64,000 nt of DNA from TM7 phylum sp. oral taxon 348. GTDB taxonomy: Bacteria; Patescibacteriota; Saccharimonadia; Saccharimonadales; Saccharimonadaceae. Below the pieces are notes generated by a model. It had not been told where the DNA came from and searched no databases. It worked only from the letters and a program-made list of their open reading frames with translations. Made by a program: the position numbers and the translations under genes. Where the stretch lies: contig SDRW01000002.1 in the NCBI GenBank assembly GCA_007845485.1, forward strand, positions 124,001 through 188,000, written 5' to 3'. Below, one piece after another: positions 17,155-26,043 of this stretch (positions are counted from its first letter, which is position 1; every line of letters starts with the position of its first letter).

Positions 17155-17838
17155 TTATTTTATCGTAAAGTCAATGATGTCGTAGAGTGCTTCTTTCTCA
17201 TAAAAAGCAGCCCACTCCCTGTCGCCATAAGAAAAGTGCCACCATTCGCCGTAAAATGGCGCAAACCCCTCACTAACCATTGCATCGTGGAGTAGTTTTC
17301 GATTTTTTATCTGCTCAGACGTTAGTCCATCTGCTTGCGTTTTAATGATATCTTCATCACTGTAATCCGCAATAGCAGAACCCATATCAACTTCGTCACC
17401 ATCTAAAGTTGTTAAGGTAGCATCAATAGCCGCACCTGTAGGATGCCCCGCAATATCTGGTACAGCTACGAAATTATGCACATAGCTTTTGAGGTCTTTG
17501 TCGCTAATGCCAGGTTTTTCTTTCGCGATTTCATCTTTTCTTTTGGTAAAATAAGCCATTTGTATGTCAGGGTGTCGATAGCCATACACTACGCGCAAGC
17601 AGTAGCCTTGTTTCCTCAAATAAGCCTCGACGCTAGCCAATTTTCTAGCGACAGAATCCCTCACATAAATAATCTCGCCAGTTATCGGTAGCATATCCCT
17701 CTTAATATATTTTGCCTTAATGGTGGGTTCATAACTAGCTACACTCACGAGAGGCTCGTCACTAGACCCCGCCTTGTATCTCGCAACGTCTTCGTAACTT
17801 AGGATTTTATTAGAATTATTGATCATTCTATACACCAT
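17155..17838 (-). CDS. VanX-like D-alanyl-D-alanine dipeptidase (M15D)
   Basis: A 227-residue protein with the M15 zinc signature: HPTGAAIDATL (His and Asp ligands) and EWWHFSYGD (catalytic Glu and third His). GYRHPDIQ upstream matches the arginine-containing segment of VanX/DdpX enzymes. These hydrolyse D-Ala-D-Ala. No signal peptide is visible, so it would act in the cytoplasm. It starts 3 nt after the hisG stop and so shares the T-box-controlled transcript. No vanH or vanA is nearby; a catabolic role in using cell-wall dipeptide is as likely as resistance. Alternative start: Met5. Confidence 0.85.
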   Translation of the reverse strand: MVYRMINNSNKILSYEDVARYKAGSSDEPLVSVASYEPTIKAKYIKRDMLPITGEIIYVRDSVARKLASVEAYLRKQGYCLRVVYGYRHPDIQMAYFTKRKDEIAKEKPGISDKDLKSYVHNFVAVPDIAGHPTGAAIDATLTTLDGDEVDMGSAIADYSDEDIIKTQADGLTSEQIKNRKLLHDAMVSEGFAPFYGEWWHFSYGDREWAAFYEKEALYDIIDFTIK

Positions 17839-17841
17839 TGA

Positions 17842-18720
17842 CTATACTACTACTTTCTCTATAGGAAGTACAAGAATATCACAAGCCCCAAGTGTCTTTA
17901 ATTCATCCGCTATGCTCCAAAAGGCATTTTCATTCATGACAGCATGAATGGCTATCCAATCAGGTTTCGTTAACTCTGTCACTGTGGGGGCATTTAAGCC
18001 TGGTGCGATTTGCTTGATTTTTCCCAGGCTATCTTTCGGTGCGTTCATCATAACATACTTCATGTTTTTTGCAGCAAGCACCGCTTCAAGACGTGCTATC
18101 ATCTGTAATAGTAAATTCTCTTTGCTGCTTGAGAGTTTTTTACTCCCTCTTATAAGTACTGCTTCAGTTTCCGTAATTATATCAATTTGGCGCAAGTCAT
18201 TGAGCGTTAGAGTACTTCCGCTAGCTACGATATCTACTATTGCATCTGACACACCGAGTGCTGGAGTAATCTCTACTGACCCAGAAATTGTAATGATGTC
18301 AACAGGGATATTCAGTCTACTAAAGTATTGCTGCGCAGTAGATGGAAAGGATGTTGCGATTCTTTTTCCTCGCAGTTCTTCTGCTGTGCTAACTTTTGAT
18401 TCTTTTGGCACGGCTATAGATAGATTACAGTGTCCAAATCCCGGCTTTATTATTTCGGTTACTTTAGATTTAGACTCTTGTATTATATTTTGCCCAACAA
18501 TCCCGATATCCGCCACTCCAGACTCAACATAACCAGGAATATCATCATCTCTACAGAAAAGTATCTCTATGGGAAAATCGCGTGAAATAGCGAACAATTT
18601 TCTATTATATATTTCAAACTCTATCCCCATTGAGCGAAGGGTTTTGATAGATTCATTTGTCAATCTGCCATCTTTTTGAATAGCTATTTTTAGGTTTTCG
18701 TCCTTCAATTTTTTGTCCAT
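17842..18720 (-). CDS. hisG: ATP phosphoribosyltransferase, long form
   Basis: About 292 residues. It catalyses ATP plus PRPP to phosphoribosyl-ATP, the first step of histidine synthesis. The periplasmic-binding-like fold is recognisable (KIAIQKDGRLTNESI, ESGVADIGIVG) and the PRPP site is DAIVDIVASGSTL. The roughly 80-residue C-terminal ACT-like domain (NAPTVTEL onward) marks the long form, which does not need HisZ. The ATG at 18720 is chosen because AAGGAGG lies 7 nt upstream; the frame extends further into the leader. No other his gene is present. It is the first gene after a T-box leader and is followed at once by the VanX-like gene. Confidence 0.9.
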   Translation of the reverse strand: MDKKLKDENLKIAIQKDGRLTNESIKTLRSMGIEFEIYNRKLFAISRDFPIEILFCRDDDIPGYVESGVADIGIVGQNIIQESKSKVTEIIKPGFGHCNLSIAVPKESKVSTAEELRGKRIATSFPSTAQQYFSRLNIPVDIITISGSVEITPALGVSDAIVDIVASGSTLTLNDLRQIDIITETEAVLIRGSKKLSSSKENLLLQMIARLEAVLAAKNMKYVMMNAPKDSLGKIKQIAPGLNAPTVTELTKPDWIAIHAVMNENAFWSIADELKTLGACDILVLPIEKVVV

Positions 18721-18773
18721 ACAGAACCTCCTTAGAATTAAATGATAATTGTATCTAAGGAACGAGAGGTAAA

Positions 18774-18950
18774 CAAAAAGGACCTCCCGCGGTCCCATCC
18801 TTATTCTATAGCTCATTGCTGAACTGTAGCGCTCAGTACCGGCTCTACGATGGATCGCGATTTCGGCTGTGTGACTTTACGGCTTCACTCCCGTGGTGTA
18901 TTTTGACACCCAGCTCGTTCCGGCGTGACTGGAACTCTGACGCTTTATGT
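18774..18950 (-). promoter_or_regulatory. T-box riboswitch controlling hisG, fitting tRNA-His
   Basis: The minus-strand leader contains AAGGATGGGACCGCG (plus 18788-18802), 13 of 14 positions of the T-box consensus AGGGTGGNACCGCG. It overlaps a terminator stem GGACC/GGTCC followed by TTTTTG. The tRNA-end-binding bulge reads TGGG, which pairs with an acceptor end CCCA, that is discriminator C73, a feature of tRNA-His in bacteria. This agrees with hisG downstream. Upstream hairpins (GTTCC/GGAAC, GGTGT/ACACC, ACGG/CCGT) lie where stem I should be, but I could not place the specifier codon with confidence. Uncharged tRNA-His would be expected to prevent termination. Confidence 0.82.
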
Positions 18951-18956
18951 TTTAGG

Positions 18957-18985
18957 ATTATACATAGGAGCTATAGCTGAGTCAA
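18957..18985 (-). promoter_or_regulatory. Promoter of the T-box-hisG operon
   Basis: On the minus strand TTGACT (plus 18980-18985), a 17-nt spacer ending in TG, then TATAAT (plus 18957-18962). Transcription would begin near 18949, just upstream of the leader. Confidence 0.75.
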
Positions 18986-19014
18986 TATTTTTGGAGTTTT
19001 TAGATTTTCTTTTT

Positions 19015-20130
19015 CTATTCATTTGGCGTATCTTTCTCAATACTTTTGCTATTGATATGTTTGTTATCTCCTAATCCTATCTTGGAAGATTGAAGGCTGT
19101 GTTGGGTAGAGAGTATGTTAGATGCTAGCTTTGGAAGTAACCCGTCTATATTTTTAATTGTCGGGCAAGCTTTGTTTAATATTTCGAGATAACTTGGTGT
19201 ACTAAAATTTTTGATTATATTGGATGCTAAAGATTGCTGACATTCTGCTACTTGTCTAATTAATTCGGTGTTGAAATATATATTTATATTCTGTATACCT
19301 TTTAGACTATCTACTATTTGTGCGCCAAGGATCTGTAGTTGGGCTTGTTGTTCTGGAGATAATGACAACTTCGCTGGAAGTTTAATGTCTTTTTTAATTT
19401 CCTCAGCTAGTTTTATAGCACTTTCTTTTTTCTTCTCTATAAAATGATTATGGTGAGCTGCGGCATCTCTATACTCCTTAAGATTATTTAACTTGATTTT
19501 CATATCCTTCCAAGATATATCCTTTTGCAAGATTTCCTTGGCGATCACATCCCAGATAATAATAGCTTTGCATTTTTCGCTAAACTTTGTTTTGAGATCA
19601 TCAAAAGAGCTGCTACTGCTTAATAACTCATTTAGATTGCTAGCAGTTAACTGACGTGAAGACCATGAGAAATCGTATCCTAGAATTTCTATTATCTCGC
19701 CTAGAGTTAAATAAGAAACCAGTGTCTCTAAATTATTTTTGAAAATTAAATTATTTTCAGTATCCTTTGATTTACATTTGTCTAGATATTTTCCGTGCTG
19801 CAATAAAATATCATAATATGCTTCAATTAAATCAGGCAGATACAGCAGCAACTTACGCAATTGAATCTCCACTTCATAGACAGCCTTGAAAACTTCTTCT
19901 GCCCGTTTGCGAGAACTCGAATCGCTCAATATGCCTATTTTAAGATTTTCATTAATTTTAACGTATATTTGAGGATCTATTTGCTTACTGCGTTTTATTG
20001 TTACAAGAAACAGCTGTTCGGATATAGCTTCACATTTATCAGAAGAATCTTTATTGATTCCTATTCTATCTAAAATATTCTGTACTTCACCACTAGTTTG
20101 CGCTTTTATAATTAGGACTATTTGCTGCAT
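19015..20130 (-). CDS. Hypothetical protein with HEPN-like motif
   Basis: A 371-residue helical protein with no membrane segment. LKEYRDAAAHHNHF at about residues 226-239 contains Arg-x4-His, the catalytic signature of HEPN ribonucleases found in toxins, abortive-infection and CRISPR-associated proteins. Residues 75-140 are helical (RKLLLYLPDLIEAYYDILL). The domain boundaries are not clear. It is monocistronic, with a TATAAT box 6 nt before the ATG (20137-20142), and sits next to tRNA-Glu, a common place for accessory genes. RNase function is inferred from a short motif only. Confidence 0.55.
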   Translation of the reverse strand: MQQIVLIIKAQTSGEVQNILDRIGINKDSSDKCEAISEQLFLVTIKRSKQIDPQIYVKINENLKIGILSDSSSRKRAEEVFKAVYEVEIQLRKLLLYLPDLIEAYYDILLQHGKYLDKCKSKDTENNLIFKNNLETLVSYLTLGEIIEILGYDFSWSSRQLTASNLNELLSSSSSFDDLKTKFSEKCKAIIIWDVIAKEILQKDISWKDMKIKLNNLKEYRDAAAHHNHFIEKKKESAIKLAEEIKKDIKLPAKLSLSPEQQAQLQILGAQIVDSLKGIQNINIYFNTELIRQVAECQQSLASNIIKNFSTPSYLEILNKACPTIKNIDGLLPKLASNILSTQHSLQSSKIGLGDNKHINSKSIEKDTPNE

Positions 20131-20205
20131 ACGCTCATTATAACACCGAGGCGATTATTGTAGTATGGGGGGTAATGCAGCGGTCTATTATATTAAATCT
20201 ATATA

Positions 20206-20236
20206 CAAAAAAAGACTCCGAAGAATCTTGTAGTCT
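20206..20236 (-). terminator. Terminator of tRNA-Glu
   Basis: On the minus strand AGACT and AGTCT flank an imperfect stem and are followed by seven T residues, directly after the tRNA gene. Confidence 0.75.
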
Positions 20237-20242
20237 CTTTGA

Positions 20243-20317
20243 TGGTGACCCTACCGGGAATCGAACCCGGGTTGCCAGGATGAGAACCTGGTGTCCTAAC
20301 CGCTAGACGATAGGGCC
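20243..20317 (-). tRNA. tRNA-Glu (CTC)
   Basis: A 75-nt cloverleaf. Acceptor GGCCCTA pairs with TAGGGTC, discriminator A and CCA encoded. Anticodon stem CCAGG/CCTGG closes the loop TTCTCAT, giving CTC. The T-arm carries CCGGGTTCGATTCCCGG. Confidence 0.96.
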
Positions 20318-20367
20318 ATAACTCTGCAATTATACCAAATATAGCTTGAATCGTCTATATAGGATAT

Positions 20368-21501
20368 TTACTGCCAGGTAACTCCTCCATTTTTATTTGC
20401 TGGCACGGCGCTAATCCATAATCTACCTGGCGATAATAGAAAATCCTTACCATCCGCTCCTATAAAAGATAGCTGATCTGCTGTGGTGGGTTTTCGCCAT
20501 GTTACCTCATGTATGGTACCGTTTTGAAATATTATAGCTGTACCCTCGCCATTGCTATTATAATTTTCGCGCCAACCATCCTCTTGAACTAAGTTCATCT
20601 GCATCTTTAATATTACAACAATATCAGAGGTGATTTGTCCAGCTTCACGGTCTAAATGAGGTGCGCCTGCTTGGCTGCGTTGGTAATTATTTGCCTCTGG
20701 ATTATATATCCATGAACTGTTATAAGTTGCTCCGCTCATAGTAACGCTTATATTTGTTGCGTTTGGCTTGGGTGATTTTGTGCTGGTTGGCGCTCGTTTA
20801 ATTGCTGGCGGCGTGGATTCTATGTAGCCCTTTGCGGAATTTAGCGCATCTAATCTTTCAAAATTTGTATAAACATTATGAGGAGCCCATCGGTCTGTAC
20901 TACGCCAGTAACTACCTCCGTTAAAAAACTGATCAATATCTCTATATTTGCCATTTCTAATTTCATCAAGAGAACGCTTACTGCCGCCAACATGCGCCAC
21001 ACTTGCTTGCCATGGTGCTAACCAGTCGACATAATATGGGCGCAAACTTCTTACGGGACCTATTAATCCAGGCTTGCTTTGTTGATATAGATTTAAAAAG
21101 CGCGTAATTCCACCCTCGGCGATAGCTTCATAGGTTATTTCTGCTCCTTGTAGCCCACTTTGTGGGCGTGCTGCTGGGCTATTTTCAATCATAATTGCGG
21201 TGATTGCGCGTTTAGTAGATGCTTCATCGGGAACTTCCCTGCCAGTCAGTGGCGCATAATATTTTTTTGGTGCAGGTGTAGGCTTTGTTTTTGGTTTTTT
21301 TAATACGGATTTTGTAACGGACTTTGTCTCTATCTTTGGTTTGTTTAAAATAATTGCTAGCGTAATCCCACCGCTAACTAACGCCACAACTAGAACAACA
21401 CAAATACTTATAGATAACTTTCTATGATTAAAAACCCATTCTCTTAATTTTAGAATAAAGGATTTTTTTGTGTTTATAAAATTTGGTTGTTTATTTTCCA
21501 T
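20368..21501 (-). CDS. DUF3048 (YerB-like) membrane-anchored protein
   Basis: About 377 residues. A short cytoplasmic N-terminus is followed by a membrane anchor (ISICVVLVVALVSGGITLAII). After a Lys/Pro-rich linker comes the DUF3048 domain: PLTGREVPDE, AIMIENSPAARPQSGL, the GAEITYEAIAEGGITRFL core and RSLRPYYVDW. The C-terminal part contains HNVYTNFERL and TYNSSWIYN. The function of the family is unknown; YerB of Bacillus is a lipoprotein. Start at 21501 is chosen for the AAAGGTAG upstream. It heads a cluster of envelope-associated genes. Confidence 0.85.
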   Translation of the reverse strand: MENKQPNFINTKKSFILKLREWVFNHRKLSISICVVLVVALVSGGITLAIILNKPKIETKSVTKSVLKKPKTKPTPAPKKYYAPLTGREVPDEASTKRAITAIMIENSPAARPQSGLQGAEITYEAIAEGGITRFLNLYQQSKPGLIGPVRSLRPYYVDWLAPWQASVAHVGGSKRSLDEIRNGKYRDIDQFFNGGSYWRSTDRWAPHNVYTNFERLDALNSAKGYIESTPPAIKRAPTSTKSPKPNATNISVTMSGATYNSSWIYNPEANNYQRSQAGAPHLDREAGQITSDIVVILKMQMNLVQEDGWRENYNSNGEGTAIIFQNGTIHEVTWRKPTTADQLSFIGADGKDFLLSPGRLWISAVPANKNGGVTWQ

Positions 21502-21598
21502 TACACTACCTTTTAGGCTTATGCTAATAATTTTAATAGTGTATAGCAAAATCGTCAAGTTGACTTTTGCCTTTATTTATCTATTAGTATGTGCAATT

Positions 21599-23047
21599 TT
21601 ACGCTATATTTTTAATCGCAAGATTTAATCTATCTAGGCTTTTATCTTTACCTAGTAACGCAAGGGTATCATTCAATTGCGGACTAAACTGTGCCCAAGT
21701 CGTAGCAATTCTTATTAAGCTAAATAAAATACCTGGCTTCTGGTTGGTAATTTCCAAAAGCGTATTAAGACAATTTTGAATATTTTCTGAGGTCCAATTA
21801 TTGATTTTATTGAGTTCATCACACGATATTTGTAGTAACTTTTTTTGCTCTTCTGATGTTAATTTTTTGAGCTGTTTGTTGTTTAAAATTAAATCTAAGT
21901 TGATTTTTGGTTCACTAAAGAAATAACTGGTTAAAGCTGGCAGATCTTGTAGAGTTTTAAGCCGATCTTGCGCCAGGGCTAGCACTTGCTTTTTATATAT
22001 TACATCTGCGGAATTTGCTTCTTTGCCCCAAAACATTTGGCAACGTTCATAGAGGTTGTCTAAGTTTAAATTGCGGATAAATTGTCCATTCATCCAAATT
22101 AAACGCTTTTCATCAAAACGAGCACCCGATTTTTGTACTCTATCGAGCTTAAATTTCTTAATTAATTCTTCTTTTGTGAATATTTCTTGCTCTGTGCCAT
22201 CGTTCCAGCCAAGCGATGCCAAAAAGCTCATCATAGCCTCTGGCAATATGCCTTCTTTACGGTATTCGTCAGCAGATTTCGCACCGTCACGTTTACCTAG
22301 CTTTTTGTTGCCGGATGGCGCCATGATGTGAGGCGAACAAGCTAAAACTGGTGGTTTAATTTCGAGTGCATCATATAAAGATAAATACCTTGGTGTAGAT
22401 GCTATATATTCTGCTCCGCGGATAACGTGTGTAATTCCCATTTCAAAATCATCAACAATATGAGCAAAATTGTAAGTTGGTAAGCCGTCAGATTTTATTA
22501 ATATAAAATCATCTAGTGCTTCTGGGCCAGCGCTTAACTCTCCCATAATGGGATCTTGCCAAGTATAACGTTTTATTTCAGGAACTTTAAATCTTAAAGG
22601 CTGGGTTCCATCCCATTTTGGCGGATTCTTTGGACGATAATTTCGGTATAGAAAAGCCTCTTTCTTTGTTTTGGCTTCATCACGAAAAGCTTGAACTTGC
22701 TCGGGTGTATATGGATCAGCATATGCTAAGCCTTTATCTATCAATTTTTTAGCCCATTCTAAATAAATTCCGCGCCGCTCAGTTTGATGATATGGTCCAA
22801 ACTTACCCTTTTCTTTACCATTTGCGGTTGGACCTTCGTCCCAATCTATACCTAGCCATGATAATGTTTCGTAAATCTTTTCTTCTGCGCCCTCTACAAA
22901 TCGGGATCTATCTGTATCTTCTATTCGTAAAATGAATTTACCATTATTTTGCCTAGCTAAAAGCCATGGGAAAAGTGCCGCTCTTAAGCTTCCTACGTGA
23001 ATATAACCAGTTGGGCTGGGTGCAAAACGAGTTCTTATTTGTGTCAT
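21599..23047 (-). CDS. gltX: Glutamyl-tRNA synthetase
   Basis: A 482-residue class I synthetase. The HIGH region is RFAPSPTGYIHVGSLRAALF and the KMSKS equivalent is KKLGKRDGAKS. LPTYNFAHIVDDFEMGITHVIRG is characteristic of GltX. The C-terminal anticodon-binding domain is present. A TGC-TATAAT box sits 7 nt before the ATG (23055-23060), predicting a leaderless mRNA. Whether it is discriminating or also charges tRNA-Gln cannot be read here; tRNA-Gln is present in the window and no gatCAB genes are. Confidence 0.95.
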   Translation of the reverse strand: MTQIRTRFAPSPTGYIHVGSLRAALFPWLLARQNNGKFILRIEDTDRSRFVEGAEEKIYETLSWLGIDWDEGPTANGKEKGKFGPYHQTERRGIYLEWAKKLIDKGLAYADPYTPEQVQAFRDEAKTKKEAFLYRNYRPKNPPKWDGTQPLRFKVPEIKRYTWQDPIMGELSAGPEALDDFILIKSDGLPTYNFAHIVDDFEMGITHVIRGAEYIASTPRYLSLYDALEIKPPVLACSPHIMAPSGNKKLGKRDGAKSADEYRKEGILPEAMMSFLASLGWNDGTEQEIFTKEELIKKFKLDRVQKSGARFDEKRLIWMNGQFIRNLNLDNLYERCQMFWGKEANSADVIYKKQVLALAQDRLKTLQDLPALTSYFFSEPKINLDLILNNKQLKKLTSEEQKKLLQISCDELNKINNWTSENIQNCLNTLLEITNQKPGILFSLIRIATTWAQFSPQLNDTLALLGKDKSLDRLNLAIKNIA

Positions 23048-23073
23048 ATTGCTAATTATAGCATGTTTATAAG

Positions 23074-24411
23074 TTACTTAAGACTTGATGCAATGCGTTT
23101 AATCTGATCTGGGCCAAGTTGGGCTGTTCCATCTATAATATGTAGAATTCCGCCACTCACCCAGGCTCCCCCGTTTTTGTAGCTATAAACGGATATCCCC
23201 CGCTCATTATCTGTTTGATAATGCCCTTTTGATTTATCTTTTACATAATTTGTTAGCAATGATTCAGAGTCCCAATTACTATTTACTTGAACAAGCTTAA
23301 ACTCATCATCATTTGTGGTAGATTTAAAATTAATTTGTACACGGCCCTCTTCACCAAAAATTGGTCCATTAACTTTGAAGCTTCCTGGTATGTAACCTGG
23401 ATAGCTGGCCTGTATGCCAGACTGTGCATTGACAATTCCCATGGAAAATGATGGAATTTGAGAATATGCTGTATATGCGATTGCTGCCGCGCTAATAAGC
23501 CCAGCCGAAAGTCCACCAATCAATTTAGCCTTACCCCAAAGTTTAGGCTGTTTAATCTGATGTCTATCTTGCTTGGGTGCATTCGCCAAGGCTTCTGATA
23601 TAACTTCCTCTTTAATTTGACGCGCTGTTTTTAGAACAGGTTTATTGTTTGTTGCTATATTTTTACGTTCAGCCTGGCGAATTTGCGCAACTTTAGCAAT
23701 TGGATGTTCTGTGTAAATATCTGAATCTTTAGGATTATGAATTGTATTTTGATTTTGTTTAGTTTGGTTCTTTGTGTGCTGGCTAGGCGAATTTTTTGTT
23801 GTATATAGTGGAGTGTTTTTTGGCTTTTGAATAGGCTGAATGATTGGTTTCCCTTGTCTCTGTAGGGAGGCTTGTCGGTGTTTTACTGCCGTGCTATTAA
23901 ATATCATCTTGCGAGATTGAGTTGCATAATTAGTAGCTTTAGGCGCTGTAATTGGATTATTTACGTGATCTATATTACTTAATAGTGTGGGCGCTTTAAG
24001 TCTGGGTGTGGTTTTCTTTATTATGCTTGCTTCGGGTTTTTGTGTTTGCGCAAGCCTTGCCTTATTTGATTCAATTATTTTTTGCGCTTTAACGATTTCG
24101 CTAATTGCGGTATTGATTCTCTCTATATTTTTATTCTGTGGTTTTTGAGTAGATTGGTTTGTTTGCGCCGTTTGGGTGATAGTCTTTGCTTGGGATTGCT
24201 TTATGGCTGCCTCTAATTTTGACTTTGCAATCACTCCATCAAGATTATTATCTTGAGGTGGTGTAAAGTTTGGTTTTTTCACAAATTTACGATTCAGGGT
24301 TCTGGATTTTTGGCGAGATATATGCATACCGCCAGCACTACCAACATTACTTCTTGGACGCAATGGTGTATGAGTGGTTAAAATCTTATTAGTTCCCTTG
24401 TTATTTTCCAT
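23074..24411 (-). CDS. Membrane protein with low-complexity N-terminus and DUF4367-like C-terminus
   Basis: About 445 residues. The first roughly 290 are Lys/Gln/Asn/Thr-rich and likely disordered in the cytoplasm. A single membrane segment follows (LIGGLSAGLISAAAIAYTAY). The external C-terminal domain of about 110 residues has YPGYIPGSFKVNGPIFGEEG, SNWDSESLLTNYV and GTAQLGPDQIKRIASSL; the pattern resembles DUF4367 domains seen at the ends of anti-sigma-like proteins. I prefer the Met at 24411 (MENNKG). It ends 26 nt upstream of gltX on the same strand. Role unknown; probably envelope-associated. Confidence 0.7.
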   Translation of the reverse strand: MENNKGTNKILTTHTPLRPRSNVGSAGGMHISRQKSRTLNRKFVKKPNFTPPQDNNLDGVIAKSKLEAAIKQSQAKTITQTAQTNQSTQKPQNKNIERINTAISEIVKAQKIIESNKARLAQTQKPEASIIKKTTPRLKAPTLLSNIDHVNNPITAPKATNYATQSRKMIFNSTAVKHRQASLQRQGKPIIQPIQKPKNTPLYTTKNSPSQHTKNQTKQNQNTIHNPKDSDIYTEHPIAKVAQIRQAERKNIATNNKPVLKTARQIKEEVISEALANAPKQDRHQIKQPKLWGKAKLIGGLSAGLISAAAIAYTAYSQIPSFSMGIVNAQSGIQASYPGYIPGSFKVNGPIFGEEGRVQINFKSTTNDDEFKLVQVNSNWDSESLLTNYVKDKSKGHYQTDNERGISVYSYKNGGAWVSGGILHIIDGTAQLGPDQIKRIASSLK

Positions 24412-24514
24412 AAATAAACCCATTCGTAAACTCTACCCGCTTACGTATAAATCATAAGCTGATTGTAGCATAAGCACTGTGTTTTTTGCAATATTTTGGT
24501 ATAATACTACTTGT

Positions 24515-26005
24515 ATGTACTATCTTTCTTCTCGCAAGAAAAAGTTAGCCAAGAAATTATTCTTTATGGCATTAACTGCTGTGTCTATTGTGATTGGGGT
24601 TACCGTTCTAACCGCCTTGATGCTTGGATATAGTTTTAATTTTAATGGTACGGAAGGTCATGTAGAGCGCATAGGAATTCTACAGGTTGATAGTAAGCCA
24701 AACGGTGCAGAAGTGTATTTAAATAATCAACGTCATAGTACCAACACTAGGGCACGAATTGCTCCTATAGAAGGAGATTACAACCTCAGGATACAGAAGG
24801 AGAATTATCGAACGTGGCAAAAACAAGTTAAAGTAAAGGGCGGTGAAATCACATGGGTGGCTTATCCTCGATTGATTCCAAATAAACTTTCACCTCAGTC
24901 TGTTTTGGATCTGCCAAAAACTTTAGCTGATGCCCTCCCCTCTGGTAGTAGTAGACGTTACGCGTTACTTGAAAATGCTACAAACCCAACAGTAAATATT
25001 GCGTTTATAGATCGCGATACACCTGAATTTAAATCTGTCTCTATGCCTGATTCAAGTTATGATAAAGCAGGTCTCGGCAATTTTAAACTTTATCTTTGGA
25101 GCGGAAATGAACGTTATGTGGTTTTGAAACATATTCGCGCTAATAATCCTATTGAATGGTTAATTTTAGATACAGAGAAGCCTGAGGAATCTGTAAATAT
25201 AAATCAAGCTTTTGGTATTGATAATATAAATGAAGTTGTATTTGGTGATTATGGAGGATCGCAGCTTTACGCATTGATTGATGGTAAGGTACGTAATTTG
25301 GATATTTCTAATAAAACAATCAGCAGTCCACTTATTGATAATGTTAATAATTTTAGCCTTTATGGCGATGGCTATATTCTATTTGTGCAAGATAATCCAA
25401 CTTCTAAAACTCGTAAATTTGGCTATATTCGAAAAGGGTTTAAAGAGCCTAGGATTATTAAAACTCTGCCACTAGAAGCAGGTAAAAAAGCTTTTATGGA
25501 TGTAGATAAATACTATGATAGATTCTACTTCTTAGTCTCAAATGGTAACCAAGCTTGGCTTTATGGTAGCAAGAGCTTATTTTATGGGCTACCTTCTGAT
25601 AATAAAAATGATCGGCTTGATTTATCTGAAATATCAAAGTTTTCTATGAACCAAGAAATTATTAGCGTTAACGTAACGGAAAACGGTCAATTAGCAACTG
25701 TTCAGGATGGTAAAAGTTTTTCTACGTATAATTTAGAATCTACCTTGCAGAGTTCAACTCAGATAAAGCCCAATGCATCTGGCGAGGCGCAAAAGTTACG
25801 CTATCTTGATACATACATGCTATGGGGTGATAATAATGGTACCTTGCGAACCTATGAATTTGACGGTGAAAATCAGAATGATCTATTACCTGTCATTGCT
25901 AAATTTGATGCAACCATTAGCCCATCTGGCAAATATCTTTATTGTATAAACAAGAACTCCTCTGGCGATTACCAATTTGTGCGAATTCAATTGCTTGATA
26001 TTTAG
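24515..26005 (+). CDS. PEGA-domain membrane protein with beta-rich ectodomain
   Basis: About 496 residues. A basic start (SSRKKKLAKK) and one membrane segment (LFFMALTAVSIVIGVTVLTA) precede a PEGA domain: ILQVDSKPNGAEVYLNNQ, then a repeat ending VKVKGGEITWVAYPRL. The remaining 370 residues are beta-rich with spaced Trp/Tyr and look like a propeller. PEGA domains occur in surface-layer or cell-wall-associated proteins. The start at 24515 follows TGG-TATAAT (24500-24505) by 9 nt; the frame is open upstream to 24479. Confidence 0.78.
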   Translation: MYYLSSRKKKLAKKLFFMALTAVSIVIGVTVLTALMLGYSFNFNGTEGHVERIGILQVDSKPNGAEVYLNNQRHSTNTRARIAPIEGDYNLRIQKENYRTWQKQVKVKGGEITWVAYPRLIPNKLSPQSVLDLPKTLADALPSGSSRRYALLENATNPTVNIAFIDRDTPEFKSVSMPDSSYDKAGLGNFKLYLWSGNERYVVLKHIRANNPIEWLILDTEKPEESVNINQAFGIDNINEVVFGDYGGSQLYALIDGKVRNLDISNKTISSPLIDNVNNFSLYGDGYILFVQDNPTSKTRKFGYIRKGFKEPRIIKTLPLEAGKKAFMDVDKYYDRFYFLVSNGNQAWLYGSKSLFYGLPSDNKNDRLDLSEISKFSMNQEIISVNVTENGQLATVQDGKSFSTYNLESTLQSSTQIKPNASGEAQKLRYLDTYMLWGDNNGTLRTYEFDGENQNDLLPVIAKFDATISPSGKYLYCINKNSSGDYQFVRIQLLDI

Positions 26006-26043
26006 ATTTATTTAGTTAATAATTAATAAGTTTCAATATAGAT

